In this document: in pieces, positions 38,675 to 49,098 of the stretch
How the letters are laid out: each line of letters opens with the position of its first letter
Numbering within the stretch: the stretch's first letter is position 1
From: Sphingobium scionense
GTDB taxonomy: Bacteria; Pseudomonadota; Alphaproteobacteria; Sphingomonadales; Sphingomonadaceae
Length of the DNA stretch: 64,000 nt
Direction: 5' to 3'
Assembly (NCBI RefSeq): GCF_014197035.1
Contig: NZ_JACIEU010000015.1
Span: 1-64,000 of the forward strand
Position numbers and translations under genes: made by a program
Notes under the pieces: model-generated
Seen by the model: the letters and a program-made list of their open reading frames with translations, nothing else
What the model was told of the DNA's origin: nothing
Database searches by the model: none

Positions 38675-40936
38675 TCAGAGCGCGATGCCGCCCGCCGCCA
38701 GCACGGCCAGCGTCAGCAACTCCGATGCGTTGGACGACATGGTCGCGATCTGCACCGACTTTTCCATGCCGACGAGCACCGGCCCGATCATCGACGTGCC
38801 GCCCAGCTCGCGCAGCAGCTTGGCCGAGATATTGGCCGACTGGAGCCCCGGCATGACCAGTACATTGGCCGGGCCGGACAGGCGGCTGAACGGGTAGTTC
38901 TTCATGACGGTCGGATTGAGCGCCGCGTCCGGCGTCATTTCGCCTTCATATTCGAAGTCGACGTCGCGCTGGTCGAGCAGCTTCACCGCATCGCGCACAT
39001 TGTCGAGGAAGGCGCCGGGCGGATTGCCGAAATTGGAATAGGAGAGGAAGGCGACGCGCGGGTCATGGCCCATGCGGCGTGCGACCGCGACCGTCCCCTC
39101 GGCAATATCGGCCAGTTCGGACGCCGAAGGCCGTTCATGCACGGTGGTATCGGCCAGGAAGACGGTTTTGTCCTTGGTCACCATGACATGGATGCCGAAA
39201 GGCGTGCGGCCCGCAGCCGGGTCCATCACCCGCTTCACCTCACGCAGGGTCTGACCATAGGGACGGGTGACGCCAGTGATCATCGCATCGGCCACGCCCA
39301 TCTTCACCAGCAGCGATCCGAAGATGTTGCGGTCACGATTGACCATCCGCTCGCAATCGCGACGCAGATAACCGCGCCGCTGCAACCGGGCGTAGAGAAG
39401 GTCGACCATCTCAGGCACCAGCGGCGAATTGACGCTGTTGTGCAGTTCGAAGCTGTCGGGATCCCGGACGCCCAGTTCCTTGAGCTTGTCGCGCACATGG
39501 TCGCGGCCGACCAGCACGGGAATGCCATAGCCCAGTTCGCGGAACTGGATCGCGGCACGCAGCACCACTTCCTCTTCCGCCTCGGCAAACACGACCCGCT
39601 TGGGGTTGGCCTTGGCGAGTTCATAGGCGCTGGTGAGCACAGATGTGGTCGGGTTGAGCCGCGCCTTGAGGGAATCGCGATAGGCGGCCATGTCGGTGAT
39701 CGGCTTCTGCGCGACGCCGGTGTCCATCGCCGCCTGGGCGACGGCGGCCGGCACCACTTCCATCAGGCGCGGATCGAACGGCGCGGGAATGATATAGTCC
39801 GGGCCGAAGCTGTGCGAACGGCCATAGGCCTTGGCCACTTCCTCGGGCACCTGTTCGCGCGCGAGATCTGCAATCGCCTTGGCGGCGGCCAGCTTCATCG
39901 CCTCGTTGATGCCGGTCGCCCGGACGTCGAGCGCACCGCGGAAGATGAAGGGGAAGCCCAGGACATTGTTGACCTGGTTGGGGAAGTCCGAACGGCCGGT
40001 GGCGACGATCGCGTCGGGACGCACGGCATGGGCGTCAGGCGGCAGGATTTCCGGGTCGGGATTGGCCATGGCGAAGATGATCGGATTGGCCGCCATCGAC
40101 TTCACCATCTCCTGCGACATGGCGCCGGCGACCGAAAGGCCCAGGAACACGTCGGCGCCCTTGACCGCTTCTGTCAGGGTCCGCGCGTCGGTCTTCACCG
40201 CATGGGCCGACTTCCACTGGTTCATGCCCTCGGTGCGGCCCTGATAGATCACGCCCTTGCTGTCACACATGATGACGTTTTCGTTGGGGACGCCCAGCGC
40301 CTTGATCAGTTCGGTGCAGCTTATGGAGGCCGCGCCCGCGCCGTTCACCACCACTTTCATGCTCTTCATGTCACGGCCGGTCAGCAGCGCGGCGTTGATG
40401 ACGCCCGCCGCCGCGATGATCGCAGTGCCATGCTGGTCGTCATGGAAGACCGGAATGTTCATCCGCTCCTTGAGCGTCGTTTCAATGACGAAGCATTCGG
40501 GCGCCTTGATATCCTCAAGGTTGATGCCGCCGAAGGTTGGTTCCATCAACTCCACCGCGTCGATGAAGCGCTCCACATCCTCGGTCTTCAATTCGATGTC
40601 GATAGAGTCCACGTCAGCGAAGCGCTTGAAGAGGACAGCTTTGCCCTCCATCACTGGCTTGGACGCCAGCGCGCCGAGATTGCCCAGGCCCAGGATCGCC
40701 GTGCCGTTGGAGATGACCGCGACGAGATTGCCCTTGGCGGTGTAGTCATAGGCGGTCGCCGGATCGGCGGCGATGGCGCGCACCGGCACGGCGACGCCGG
40801 GCGAATAGGCAAGCGAGAGATCGCGCTGCGTCGCCATTGGCTTTGACGCGATGATCTCGATCTTGCCGGGGCGCCCCGTCGAGTGGAAGAACAGCGCCTC
40901 GCGCTCGGAAAATTCCACATTCGACTTTTCGGTCAT
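38675..40936 (-). CDS. maeB: NADP-dependent malic enzyme with phosphotransacetylase-like domain
   Basis: Oxidative decarboxylation of malate to pyruvate, linking the TCA cycle to gluconeogenesis and NADPH supply. The 753-residue protein has the bacterial MaeB layout. The malic enzyme N-domain and NAD-binding domain (about 20-430) have YSPGVAVPVRAIAADPATAYDYTAKGN, the catalytic Lys region LGNLGALASKPVMEGKAVLFK, and VFHDDQHGTAIIAAAGV. A C-terminal phosphotransacetylase-like regulatory domain (about 435-753) follows. Start at MTEKSN (40936), chosen over an upstream ATG at 40960. Monocistronic, divergent from mutS. Confidence 0.95.
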   Translation of the reverse strand: MTEKSNVEFSEREALFFHSTGRPGKIEIIASKPMATQRDLSLAYSPGVAVPVRAIAADPATAYDYTAKGNLVAVISNGTAILGLGNLGALASKPVMEGKAVLFKRFADVDSIDIELKTEDVERFIDAVELMEPTFGGINLEDIKAPECFVIETTLKERMNIPVFHDDQHGTAIIAAAGVINAALLTGRDMKSMKVVVNGAGAASISCTELIKALGVPNENVIMCDSKGVIYQGRTEGMNQWKSAHAVKTDARTLTEAVKGADVFLGLSVAGAMSQEMVKSMAANPIIFAMANPDPEILPPDAHAVRPDAIVATGRSDFPNQVNNVLGFPFIFRGALDVRATGINEAMKLAAAKAIADLAREQVPEEVAKAYGRSHSFGPDYIIPAPFDPRLMEVVPAAVAQAAMDTGVAQKPITDMAAYRDSLKARLNPTTSVLTSAYELAKANPKRVVFAEAEEEVVLRAAIQFRELGYGIPVLVGRDHVRDKLKELGVRDPDSFELHNSVNSPLVPEMVDLLYARLQRRGYLRRDCERMVNRDRNIFGSLLVKMGVADAMITGVTRPYGQTLREVKRVMDPAAGRTPFGIHVMVTKDKTVFLADTTVHERPSASELADIAEGTVAVARRMGHDPRVAFLSYSNFGNPPGAFLDNVRDAVKLLDQRDVDFEYEGEMTPDAALNPTVMKNYPFSRLSGPANVLVMPGLQSANISAKLLRELGGTSMIGPVLVGMEKSVQIATMSSNASELLTLAVLAAGGIAL

Positions 40937-41073
40937 CGCGACACCCACATAATGGAACAATAGGGCTGCCCTAGCGGCAAGATTATCTTGTGGGCAAGTG
41001 CGAGAAGCGCAATTTTCCTGCCCTTGGGCGAAGCTCTGGTTTCAGTCGAGCGATCAGGCTATCCGCTTGCCCC

Positions 41074-43716
41074 ATGGCCAATTCGACCTCTACCACCACC
41101 CAGCCTACCCCAATGATGGCGCAATATCTCGCACTGAAGGCAGAGGCGCAGGATTGCCTGCTTTTCTACCGCATGGGCGATTTTTTCGAACTCTTCTTCG
41201 ACGACGCCAAGATGGCGGCGGCGACACTCGACATCGCGCTCACCAGCCGCGGCGAACATGGCGGCGAACCGATCCCGATGTGCGGCGTCCCCGCACATAG
41301 CGCCGAATCCTACCTCGCCCGGCTGATCAAGGGCGGCCATCGCGTCGCGATCGCGGAACAGACCGAGAGTCCAGCCGAGGCCAAGGCGCGCGGCGGCAAG
41401 ACGCTCGTGGCGCGCGCGATCGTGCGTTATGTCACCGCCGGTACGCTGACCGAGGAGACTTTGCTCGACAGCCGGCGCGACAATATGCTGGTGGCACTGG
41501 CCCAGACGGGCGGAGAAGGCGAACTGGGCCTGGCCGCCGCCGACATTTCGACCGGCCGGTTCGAGACGATGACGGTGCGCGCAGGCGACCTGCCCGCCGA
41601 ACTCGCGCGGTTGCGGCCGAGCGAAGTGGTGATTGCCGAAGGTTCGACGCTGGAGGTCGCCAACAGCCATCCGTTCGACAAGGCGGCTTTTTCTAGCACC
41701 CGCGCCGAGGAAGCACTGAAGCGCCTGTTCGCGGTCGCGACACTGGATGGCTTCGGTCAGTTCAGTCGCGCGGAACTGGCAGCGATGGGCGGGCTGATTT
41801 CCTATCTCGACCATGCCGGCAAGGGTACACTGCCCTTCCTGGCGCCGCCGCTGCGCAAGACCAGTGGCGCCCATGTCGCGATCGACGCAGCGACGCGCGA
41901 GAGCCTGGAGATCGTCTCGACCACCGGCGGCACCCGCGCGGGCAGCCTGCTGGGCGCGGTCGACCGGACCGTCACAGGCGCAGGCGCCCGCCTGCTGGCG
42001 CAGGATCTGTCGGCGCCGCTGATGGACGCACCGCTGATCGACGCGCGGCTGGGTCTGGTCCAGCTGTTCCATGATGACGCGACGCTGCGCAGTCAGCTCC
42101 GCACAGCGCTGCGTGCGCTGCCCGATATCGGCCGTGCGCTGGGTCGGGTCGCCGTGGGACGGGGCAGCCCCCGCGATCTGGGCCAGCTACGTGATGGCCT
42201 GGGCGAGGCACGGTTGCTGCGCGAGCGGTTGGGACGTCTGGCCGACCAGCCTTTGCTGCTGACGCAATTACTGCCGGCGCTCGACGGCCATGGCGCACTG
42301 GTCGATGCGCTGGCGCGCGCACTGGTGCCCAGCCCGCCGACCGAAACCAATAATGGCGGCTATATCGCTGATGGTTTCGATCCGGCGCTGGACGAACTGC
42401 GCCGCCTGGCCGGTGATGGCCGACGCGCGATCGCCGCGCTGGAGGCCCAATATCGCGAGCAAACCGGGATCAGCGCGCTCAAGATCCGTCATAATGGCGT
42501 TCTGGGTTATCATGTCGAGGTGCCGGCCCGCGCTGCCGACCAGCTGATGCAGCCCGACAGCGGCTTCACCCATCGCCAGACGCTGGCCGGGGTGGTGCGC
42601 TTCAACTCGATCGACCTGCACGAACAGGCCGGACGAGTGGCGCAGGCCGGCGCCCATGCACTGGTGGCGGAGGCCGCGCATCTCGAAACGCTGATCGACG
42701 CGGTGCTGGACCGCAAGGCCGACATCGCCCGTGCCGCCGATGCGCTGGCGCGGCTGGACGTCGCCGCCGCGCTGGCCGAGCGGGCGGCCGAGGGCGGCTG
42801 GCAGCGGCCCCATTTCGTGGTCGAGGACGGGGTCGGCCCCTGCCTCGACATTGTCGGCGGTCGCCATCCGGTGGTCGAGGATGCCTTGCGCGCGCAGGGC
42901 CAGCCCTTCGTCGCCAATGATTGCCGCCTGGTCGCGACCGACCGGTTGTGGCTGGTCACCGGCCCGAACATGGGCGGTAAGTCGACCTTCCTGCGGCAGA
43001 ATGCGCTGATCGTCATCCTGGCCCAGGCCGGCGCCTTCGTGCCGGCGGAATCGGCGACCCTGACCCTGGTCGACCGCCTGTTCAGCCGCGTCGGCGCATC
43101 CGACAATCTGGCGCGCGGCCGGTCGACCTTCATGGTCGAGATGGTGGAGACCGCCGCCATCCTGGCGCAGGCGACCGAACATAGCTTCGTCATCCTGGAC
43201 GAGGTCGGTCGCGGCACATCCACCTATGACGGGCTGGCGCTCGCCTGGGCGGTGGTCGAGGCGGTGCATGAGGTCAATCGCTGCCGCTGCCTGTTCGCCA
43301 CCCATTATCATGAGCTGACCCGCCTGTCTGAAACGCTCGATGCGCTGTCGCTGCACCATGTGCGGGCACGGGAATGGAAAGGCGATCTGGTGCTGCTGCA
43401 CGAACTGGCCGAGGGACCGGCCGATCGCAGCTATGGCCTGGCGGTAGCACGGCTTGCCGGCTTGCCAACCCTGGTGCTCAAGCGCGCCAAGGATGTGCTT
43501 GGCCGACTGGAGGCGGGCAAGGCGAAGACCGGCGGCATAGCCGCGGGCCTGGATGACCTGCCCCTGTTCGCCAGCGTGGCGACCCAAGCCGAGGAGGTGA
43601 TCGATCCATTGCGCGAAGCCTTGGAAGGCATCGATGCCGATGCCCTGTCCCCGCGTGAGGCACTCGATCACATATATCGTTTGAAACAACTGGCCGCCGC
43701 CAGTCACCACGAGTAG
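41074..43716 (+). CDS. mutS: DNA mismatch repair protein MutS
   Basis: Recognises base mismatches and small loops and recruits MutL. The 880-residue protein has domain I with the Phe-x-Glu mismatch wedge in GDFFELFFDDAKM (about 35-48), connector and lever/clamp regions (about 130-600), then ATPase Walker A TGPNMGGKSTFLRQNA (about 630), Walker B FVILDEVGRGTSTYDG and the HYHELTRL switch. The C-terminal helix-turn-helix dimerisation domain is present. ATG 41074 (MANSTST) is preferred over a GTG at 40990, which adds non-conserved residues. Nine bp precede glnD, so the two are likely co-transcribed. Confidence 0.96.
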   Translation: MANSTSTTTQPTPMMAQYLALKAEAQDCLLFYRMGDFFELFFDDAKMAAATLDIALTSRGEHGGEPIPMCGVPAHSAESYLARLIKGGHRVAIAEQTESPAEAKARGGKTLVARAIVRYVTAGTLTEETLLDSRRDNMLVALAQTGGEGELGLAAADISTGRFETMTVRAGDLPAELARLRPSEVVIAEGSTLEVANSHPFDKAAFSSTRAEEALKRLFAVATLDGFGQFSRAELAAMGGLISYLDHAGKGTLPFLAPPLRKTSGAHVAIDAATRESLEIVSTTGGTRAGSLLGAVDRTVTGAGARLLAQDLSAPLMDAPLIDARLGLVQLFHDDATLRSQLRTALRALPDIGRALGRVAVGRGSPRDLGQLRDGLGEARLLRERLGRLADQPLLLTQLLPALDGHGALVDALARALVPSPPTETNNGGYIADGFDPALDELRRLAGDGRRAIAALEAQYREQTGISALKIRHNGVLGYHVEVPARAADQLMQPDSGFTHRQTLAGVVRFNSIDLHEQAGRVAQAGAHALVAEAAHLETLIDAVLDRKADIARAADALARLDVAAALAERAAEGGWQRPHFVVEDGVGPCLDIVGGRHPVVEDALRAQGQPFVANDCRLVATDRLWLVTGPNMGGKSTFLRQNALIVILAQAGAFVPAESATLTLVDRLFSRVGASDNLARGRSTFMVEMVETAAILAQATEHSFVILDEVGRGTSTYDGLALAWAVVEAVHEVNRCRCLFATHYHELTRLSETLDALSLHHVRAREWKGDLVLLHELAEGPADRSYGLAVARLAGLPTLVLKRAKDVLGRLEAGKAKTGGIAAGLDDLPLFASVATQAEEVIDPLREALEGIDADALSPREALDHIYRLKQLAAASHHE

Positions 43717-43725
43717 ACGAGAACC

Positions 43726-46488
43726 ATGGTCATGCAGATCCCCAGCCTGGGGTCGCGCCGCGCGATCATTGACCGGCGCGCGATATCCGACAGCATCAAC
43801 GCCCTGGCGCAAGAGCATAGGGGCGATCCGATCAAGCTGCGCGGCCTGATCGTCAAGGAACTGAAGGCCGCTTTGGAGCATGGCCGCGAGGATGTCGCGC
43901 GCCGGCTGGAGGCGAAACCGACGCGCGGACGCGAGGCGGTGACCGCCTTCGCCTTCCTGATCGACCAGATATTGCGGCTGCTCTACGACGCCACCACCCA
44001 TCATCTTTATCCCGCCGGCAACCGCAGCACGGGCGAGCGGATCGTGCTGATCGCAGTAGGCGGCTATGGCCGGGGCGAGATGGCGCCGCACAGCGATGTC
44101 GACATCGGCTTCATCACCCCGTGGAAGCCGACCGGCTGGACAGAGCAGATCATCGAATCCATGCTCTATTCGCTGTGGGATCTGGGGCTCAAGGTCGGCC
44201 ATAGCAGCCGTTCGGTGGACGAGACCATGCGGATGGCCAAGGCCGACCTGACCGTGCGTACCGCTCTGCTGGAAGCCCGATATGTCTGGGGTGACCGGGC
44301 GCTTTACGAAGAAGTCGCCGTTCGCTTCGACAGCGAGATCATGCAGGGCACCGCCCGCACCTTCGTTACCGAGAAGCTGGAGGAGCGCGACGAACGCCAC
44401 CGCCGCATGGGGGACAGCCGCTATGTCGTCGAGCCCAATGTCAAGGAAGGCAAGGGCGGCCTGCGCGACCTGCACACTTTGTTCTGGATCGGCAAATATG
44501 TGAACCGGGTGAAGTCGGTCGCGGAACTGGTCGATGTCGGCCTGCTCACCGCAGCGGAACTGCGCCAGTTCCAGAAAGCCGAAGATTTCCTGTGGGCGGT
44601 ACGATGCCATCTGCACACCATCACCGGCCGGGCCGAGGATCGGCTGACCTTCGACCTGCAGCTGGAAACCGCGACACGGATGCATTTCACCGCGCGCGCT
44701 GGCCGATCCGGGGTGGAGCGCTTCATGCGCTATTATTTCCTCAATGCAAAGGCTGTCGGCGACCTCACCGCGGTGTTCCTGGCGCATCTGGACGACCAGC
44801 TGGCCGAGCGCGGACGCCGCTATATCCCCTCCATCTTCCGTCGTCCCAAGAAGCTGGAAGGCTTTGTGCTGGATCGTGGGCGGCTAGCCTTGCCAAGCGA
44901 CGATTTCTTCCAGGCCGATCCGGTTCGACTGGTCGAGATTTTCGCCGTCGCCGACAAGCACGGGCTGCAGATTCATCCGAGTGCGATGCGCGCGGCCAGC
45001 CGCGACGCCGGCCTGATCACCGCCAAGGTGCGCAAGGACGCGCGTGCCAATGCCGCCTTCATGGATGTGCTGACCAGCCCGCGCGACCCGGAAACGGTGC
45101 TGCGCTGGATGAACGAGTCCACCGTGTTCGGCCGCTTCATCCCCGATTTCCGCCGCGTCGTGGCGCAGATGCAGTTCGACATGTACCATCATTATACGGT
45201 GGACGAGCATACCATCCGCGCCGTCGGCCTGCTGGCCCGAATCGAGAAGGGCGAACTGTCAGTCGATCATCCACTGGCGACCGAGCTGATGGGTAAGATC
45301 CTGTCACGCCGCGTCCTCTATGTCGCGGTGCTGCTGCATGACATCGCCAAGGGACGTGGCGGCGACCACAGCATATTGGGCGCGGAAGTGGCGGAACATC
45401 TTTGCCCGCGCCTGGGCCTCACCGCGGCCGAGACCGAGACCGTCGCCTGGCTGGTGCGCTATCATCTGCTGATGTCGGCCACCGCCTTCAAGCGCGACCT
45501 GGCCGATTATAAGACGATCCTCGACTTTGTCGAAGTGGTGCAGAGCCCCGAGCGTCTGCGCCTGCTGCTCTGCCTGACCGTGGTCGACATCCGGGCTGTG
45601 GGGCCTGGCGTCTGGAATAGCTGGAAGCGGCAATTGCTGGGCGACCTTTATGACGCGGCCGAGGAAGTGCTGCGCCTGGGCCACAAGCAAAAGGGCCGCA
45701 GCGAGCGAGTCACCGCCAAGCAGGAATCTTTGCGTCAGGCACTGGGCATGGACGAGGCGACCTTCGCCACGTTTAGCGGCCGCATGCCCGAAAGCTACTG
45801 GATCGCCGAGCCCGACGATATTCTCGTCCATAATGCCCGCCATATATTGGAGGCAGGCGAATCCTCCCTGTCGATCGCCGCACAATATTATCCACAGCGC
45901 GGCGCGACTTTGGTCACCGTCTATGCGACCGACCATCCTGGGCTGTTCTACCGCATTGCCGGTGCCATTCACCTGGCCGGCGGCAACATCATCGACGCGC
46001 GTATCCATACGACCCGCGATGGCGTCGCAATCGACAATTTCCTGGTGCAGGATCCGCTGGGCGGCGCCTTCCACAGCCCTGAGCAACTTGCGCGGATCAA
46101 GGCGGCGATCGAGGATTCCCTGTCTAACCGCCACCGCATGATCACCAAGCTGGAAGCGCGCCCGCTGCCCCGCACCCGGGCCGAAGCCTTCCGCATCGAA
46201 CCCAATGTGCTGATCGACAACAAGGCGTCGAACCGCTTCACCGTGATCGAGGTCAATGCCCGTGATCGGCCGGCGCTGCTGTTCAGCCTGGCCAATGCGC
46301 TGTTCCAGTCGAAGGTCACGGTCCACAGCGCCCATGTCGCCACCTATGGCGAGCGCGCGGTCGACACCTTCTATGTCACCGACCTGCTGGGCGGAAAGAT
46401 CGAGAGCAAGGCGCGGTTGCAGACGCTGGAACGGCGGCTGCTGGAGGCGGCCGGCGGCGAAGTGGGCGAGGCACTGGAGCGCGCCTGA
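43726..46488 (+). CDS. glnD: [Protein-PII] uridylyltransferase/uridylyl-removing enzyme
   Basis: The central nitrogen sensor that uridylylates PII (GlnB/GlnK) at low glutamine and removes UMP at high glutamine. The 920-residue protein is complete. Nucleotidyltransferase domain VGGYGRGEMAPHSDVDIGF (about 107-125); GlnD-PII UTase linker (about 190-380); HD hydrolase domain with LLHDIAKGRGGDHSILGAEVA (about 535-555); two C-terminal ACT domains (about 730-800 and 838-910) for glutamine sensing. It follows mutS by 9 bp, a common alphaproteobacterial arrangement to my knowledge. The PII and glnA genes are elsewhere. Confidence 0.96.
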   Translation: MVMQIPSLGSRRAIIDRRAISDSINALAQEHRGDPIKLRGLIVKELKAALEHGREDVARRLEAKPTRGREAVTAFAFLIDQILRLLYDATTHHLYPAGNRSTGERIVLIAVGGYGRGEMAPHSDVDIGFITPWKPTGWTEQIIESMLYSLWDLGLKVGHSSRSVDETMRMAKADLTVRTALLEARYVWGDRALYEEVAVRFDSEIMQGTARTFVTEKLEERDERHRRMGDSRYVVEPNVKEGKGGLRDLHTLFWIGKYVNRVKSVAELVDVGLLTAAELRQFQKAEDFLWAVRCHLHTITGRAEDRLTFDLQLETATRMHFTARAGRSGVERFMRYYFLNAKAVGDLTAVFLAHLDDQLAERGRRYIPSIFRRPKKLEGFVLDRGRLALPSDDFFQADPVRLVEIFAVADKHGLQIHPSAMRAASRDAGLITAKVRKDARANAAFMDVLTSPRDPETVLRWMNESTVFGRFIPDFRRVVAQMQFDMYHHYTVDEHTIRAVGLLARIEKGELSVDHPLATELMGKILSRRVLYVAVLLHDIAKGRGGDHSILGAEVAEHLCPRLGLTAAETETVAWLVRYHLLMSATAFKRDLADYKTILDFVEVVQSPERLRLLLCLTVVDIRAVGPGVWNSWKRQLLGDLYDAAEEVLRLGHKQKGRSERVTAKQESLRQALGMDEATFATFSGRMPESYWIAEPDDILVHNARHILEAGESSLSIAAQYYPQRGATLVTVYATDHPGLFYRIAGAIHLAGGNIIDARIHTTRDGVAIDNFLVQDPLGGAFHSPEQLARIKAAIEDSLSNRHRMITKLEARPLPRTRAEAFRIEPNVLIDNKASNRFTVIEVNARDRPALLFSLANALFQSKVTVHSAHVATYGERAVDTFYVTDLLGGKIESKARLQTLERRLLEAAGGEVGEALERA

Positions 46489-46495
46489 CCACTAC

Positions 46496-46996
46496 TCAAG
46501 CGATGGTCATGACGTCGCCGGGTGACAGCAAAGGTAACAGGCGCAGCATGTCGTCGCGGTCGACCGCGATACAGCCGGCGGTCGGGCGTCCTTCGGACAG
46601 ATGGAAGAAGATGGCGCTGCCCATCCCCGGCACCGGCGGCGTATCATTATGGCCCAGGATCACGATCACGTCATAGGCGTCGTCGCTCCGCTGCAGGCTT
46701 TCGGCCGAGAAGGTGCGGGGCAGGCGCACAGCTCTATTATAGGCGGGATCGGCCGGATCGTCCGACCATCCATCCCCCGCATGGGTCCAGCGCCAGGGCA
46801 GAGCGATGCCGGTGGCGTAAACCTTACCCGGGCGCAGCAGCACGGCCCGGATCGGCCAGCTGCCCAATGGGGTGCAGCCATCGCCTTCGCGCTTGTCGGC
46901 GGCCGCGCAGGCGCCGCTGCGGCCGATGGTGCAGGCCATGTCGAGATCGCCGAAGCGCAGCCGCCCGGTGGCGACATCGACATGGACGACCCTCAT
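46496..46996 (-). CDS. L,D-transpeptidase family (YkuD-like) protein
   Basis: A 166-residue protein. [27 protein letters not shown] carries the family's catalytic pattern His-(x)-Ser...Gly-Cys (Cys at about 143), and [25 protein letters not shown] the preceding strand. No signal peptide is visible, unlike classic periplasmic L,D-transpeptidases. This matches the short YkuD proteins annotated as murein or amide hydrolases/transferases. It is coupled to ribA by a 4-nt overlap. Role in peptidoglycan cross-linking is inferred from the fold. Confidence 0.82.
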   Translation of the reverse strand: MRVVHVDVATGRLRFGDLDMACTIGRSGACAAADKREGDGCTPLGSWPIRAVLLRPGKVYATGIALPWRWTHAGDGWSDDPADPAYNRAVRLPRTFSAESLQRSDDAYDVIVILGHNDTPPVPGMGSAIFFHLSEGRPTAGCIAVDRDDMLRLLPLLSPGDVMTIA

Positions 46997-48054
46997 AGCT
47001 GGTGGCCGGTCCGGTCGCGCTTGGTGGCGAGATAGCGTTCATTATGCGGGTTGGCGGCCAGGATGATCGGCAACCGTTCGATCACCTCGATCCCCGACGC
47101 CTGCAGCCCGGCAACCTTCTGCGGATTGTTGGTGAGCAGCCGCACGCCGCCGATACCGAGCAGGTCGAGCATCCGCGCCGCGACCGAAAAGTCGCGTGCG
47201 TCGATCGCGAAGCCCAGCCGCACATTGGCGTCGACCGTGTCGAACCCCTGATCCTGCAGCGCATAGGCGCGCAGTTTGTTGACGAGGCCGATGCCGCGCC
47301 CTTCCTGCCGTAGATAGAGCAATACACCCCATTGCGCGTCAGCGATCTGGTGCAGCGCCTGGTGCAGCTGCGGACCACAATCGCATTTCAGGCTGCCGAA
47401 CACGTCGCCGGTCAGGCATTCGCTATGGATGCGGATGACCGGCGGCGAGGCGTCGCGCTTGCCGACCACCAGCGCGACATGCTCGCGCGGTTCGTCGGGG
47501 CTGCGGAAGGCGATGATCTCCGCGCTCTCGCTCGCCGATACCGGCAGACGGGCGCGGGTGGCGATCGCGAGGTGGATGGCATCGTCATAATCGCCGACAT
47601 CATCGGCGCTGACCTCGGCCTCGACCGCACCGTCGCCTTCGAGCAGAAAATAGGCGGGCAGGATACCGGCCAGCCGAGCCAGGCGCAGCGCTGCCTTGGC
47701 TGCCTGGGGCGCCGGCAAAGCCCGCGCCCGAAACGGCCCCTTGAGCGGTGAGGCAAGGTCCAGCACCGGATCGGAAATCGAAGTCGCCACATCGGCGTCG
47801 ATCCACGGTGCCCGCTCGATCAGCACCGGCAGGTCAGGATCGGCCGCCGCCAACTGGTTGGCAAGCTTCAGCGTTTCGGCCCGCGCGGCAGAAATCAGGA
47901 TATCCGCCTGACCCTGCGGATCGAAATCGGCCAGCGTCACCGCATCCGCGCCCTCGATCGCCATCAGCCGGATCGCGCCATCGGACGCGGTCAGGCGGAT
48001 CGCCCAGCCGCGACGCAGCGCATCGATGGCGCGGGCAGCATCCCGCCCGTTCAT
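46993..48054 (-). CDS. ribA: GTP cyclohydrolase II
   Basis: First step of riboflavin synthesis: GTP to 2,5-diamino-6-ribosylamino-4-pyrimidinone 5'-phosphate. The 353-residue protein has an N-terminal ~150-residue extension of the type found in many alphaproteobacterial RibA proteins. The GTP cyclohydrolase II domain (about 165-335) has zinc ligands [14 protein letters not shown], catalytic [24 protein letters not shown] and [12 protein letters not shown]. It is coupled to xth (stop/start overlap at 48054) and to the L,D-transpeptidase gene, so xth-ribA-ldt form one operon. Start 48054 is fixed by that overlap. Confidence 0.93.
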   Translation of the reverse strand: MNGRDAARAIDALRRGWAIRLTASDGAIRLMAIEGADAVTLADFDPQGQADILISAARAETLKLANQLAAADPDLPVLIERAPWIDADVATSISDPVLDLASPLKGPFRARALPAPQAAKAALRLARLAGILPAYFLLEGDGAVEAEVSADDVGDYDDAIHLAIATRARLPVSASESAEIIAFRSPDEPREHVALVVGKRDASPPVIRIHSECLTGDVFGSLKCDCGPQLHQALHQIADAQWGVLLYLRQEGRGIGLVNKLRAYALQDQGFDTVDANVRLGFAIDARDFSVAARMLDLLGIGGVRLLTNNPQKVAGLQASGIEVIERLPIILAANPHNERYLATKRDRTGHQL

Positions 48055-48851
48055 CAGAAGGCGAACTCGGTGATGATCGGGATATGGTCGGACGGCTTTT
48101 CCCAGCTGCGCGCGGGTTCGACGACACGGTGGGCGACCGCCTTGTCGGCGACATCCCTGGTCATCCACATATGGTCGAGCCGCCGGCCGCGATCGGATGC
48201 TGCCCAATCCTTCGCGCGATAGCTCCACCAGGTATAGAGGCGCGCCGGCGCGGGATGGAAATGGCGGCCAATATCGACCCAGTCGTTCGATGCCTGCAAG
48301 CGGCCCAGCAGCGCGCATTCGACCGGCGTATGGCTGACCACGTCGAGCAACTGCTTGTGGCTCCACACATCGGATTCCAGCGGCGCGATGTTGAAGTCGC
48401 CGGTCAGGATGGTCGGCTTGTTGTCGAGCGCCCCGGACCACTCGATCATCCGCTCGATAAAGTCGAGCTTCTGGCCGAATTTCGGATTGACCGTGCGGTC
48501 GGCGACATCACCCCCGGCGGGGACATAGACATTCTCGATCCGCACGCCATTGTCGAGGCGGATGCCAACATGGCGGGCTTCACCATTGGCCTGCCAGTCG
48601 AACCGGTCATCCTCGTGAATCGGCACCTTGCTCATGATCGCAACGCCATGATGCATGCGCTGGCCGTTCAGCACCTGGTGGACATAGCCCAGCCGCCGGA
48701 ACATGTCCGTGGGGAAAATCTCGTTCACCACCTTGGTTTCCTGCAGACAGAGAATATCGGGCGCTTCCTCGGTCAGGAAACGTTCGACGATGTCGATCCG
48801 GGCGCGGACGCTGTTGATGTTCCAGGATGCAATCGAAAGGGTATCGGCCAT
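48054..48851 (-). CDS. xth: Exodeoxyribonuclease III
   Basis: AP endonuclease/3'-5' exonuclease for base excision repair. The 265-residue protein has [20 protein letters not shown], the metal-binding Glu in [25 protein letters not shown], the active-site [15 protein letters not shown], and the terminal [41 protein letters not shown] with the catalytic SDH. Start 48851 ([11 protein letters not shown]) is preferred to 48860. First gene of the xth-ribA-ldt operon. Confidence 0.95.
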   Translation of the reverse strand: MADTLSIASWNINSVRARIDIVERFLTEEAPDILCLQETKVVNEIFPTDMFRRLGYVHQVLNGQRMHHGVAIMSKVPIHEDDRFDWQANGEARHVGIRLDNGVRIENVYVPAGGDVADRTVNPKFGQKLDFIERMIEWSGALDNKPTILTGDFNIAPLESDVWSHKQLLDVVSHTPVECALLGRLQASNDWVDIGRHFHPAPARLYTWWSYRAKDWAASDRGRRLDHMWMTRDVADKAVAHRVVEPARSWEKPSDHIPIITEFAF

Positions 48852-49040
48852 GAAAAGCACCTAGGGTGCCGCGCGCCCGCGCGCAAGCGCCGGACAACGT
48901 AAGACCCCCGCTCCGGGGGCGTGGAACGGGGGTCTCGATCGCGCCCTTGAAGCGCTTTGCGACGGGAGCGGTGTGCCGGGTAACAGGGGGGAAATCCCGG
49001 TCTGCGTCTCTCGCCGTGATCTTTGTCTAGGCGATCCGAT

Positions 49041-49097
49041 ATGAGCGGCAGATGAACGATGGCAGAAAGTTTTCGATCCATCGTTCATCCCGCTCAT
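49041..49097 (-). terminator. Long stem-loop directly after lolA
   Basis: ATGAGCGG-(CA)-GATGAACGATGG pairs with CCATCGTTCATC-CCGCTCAT: 20 paired bases with a 2-nt bulge and a 15-nt loop, starting 1 nt after the lolA stop. No T-tract follows, so it is an atypical terminator or an mRNA 3'-protecting structure. The rest of 48852-49040 contains a GC-rich hairpin (GACCCCCG...CGGGGGTC at about 48903-48939) and no gene. Confidence 0.6.
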
Positions 49098-49098
49098 T

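Noticed and set aside
38564-40846. 760-codon open frame antisense to maeB
   Set aside because: maeB has complete domains on the minus strand; the antisense frame is His/Arg/Gly-rich without motifs.
42268-44787. 839-codon open frame antisense to mutS and glnD
   Set aside because: It spans two well-supported genes and their junction, with low-complexity composition; a GC-rich antisense artefact.
48852-49040. GC hairpin near 48903-48939 as a riboswitch or small RNA
   Set aside because: Only a simple GACCCCCG/CGGGGGTC pairing with alternative pairings and no T-tract; not enough to call a structured RNA.
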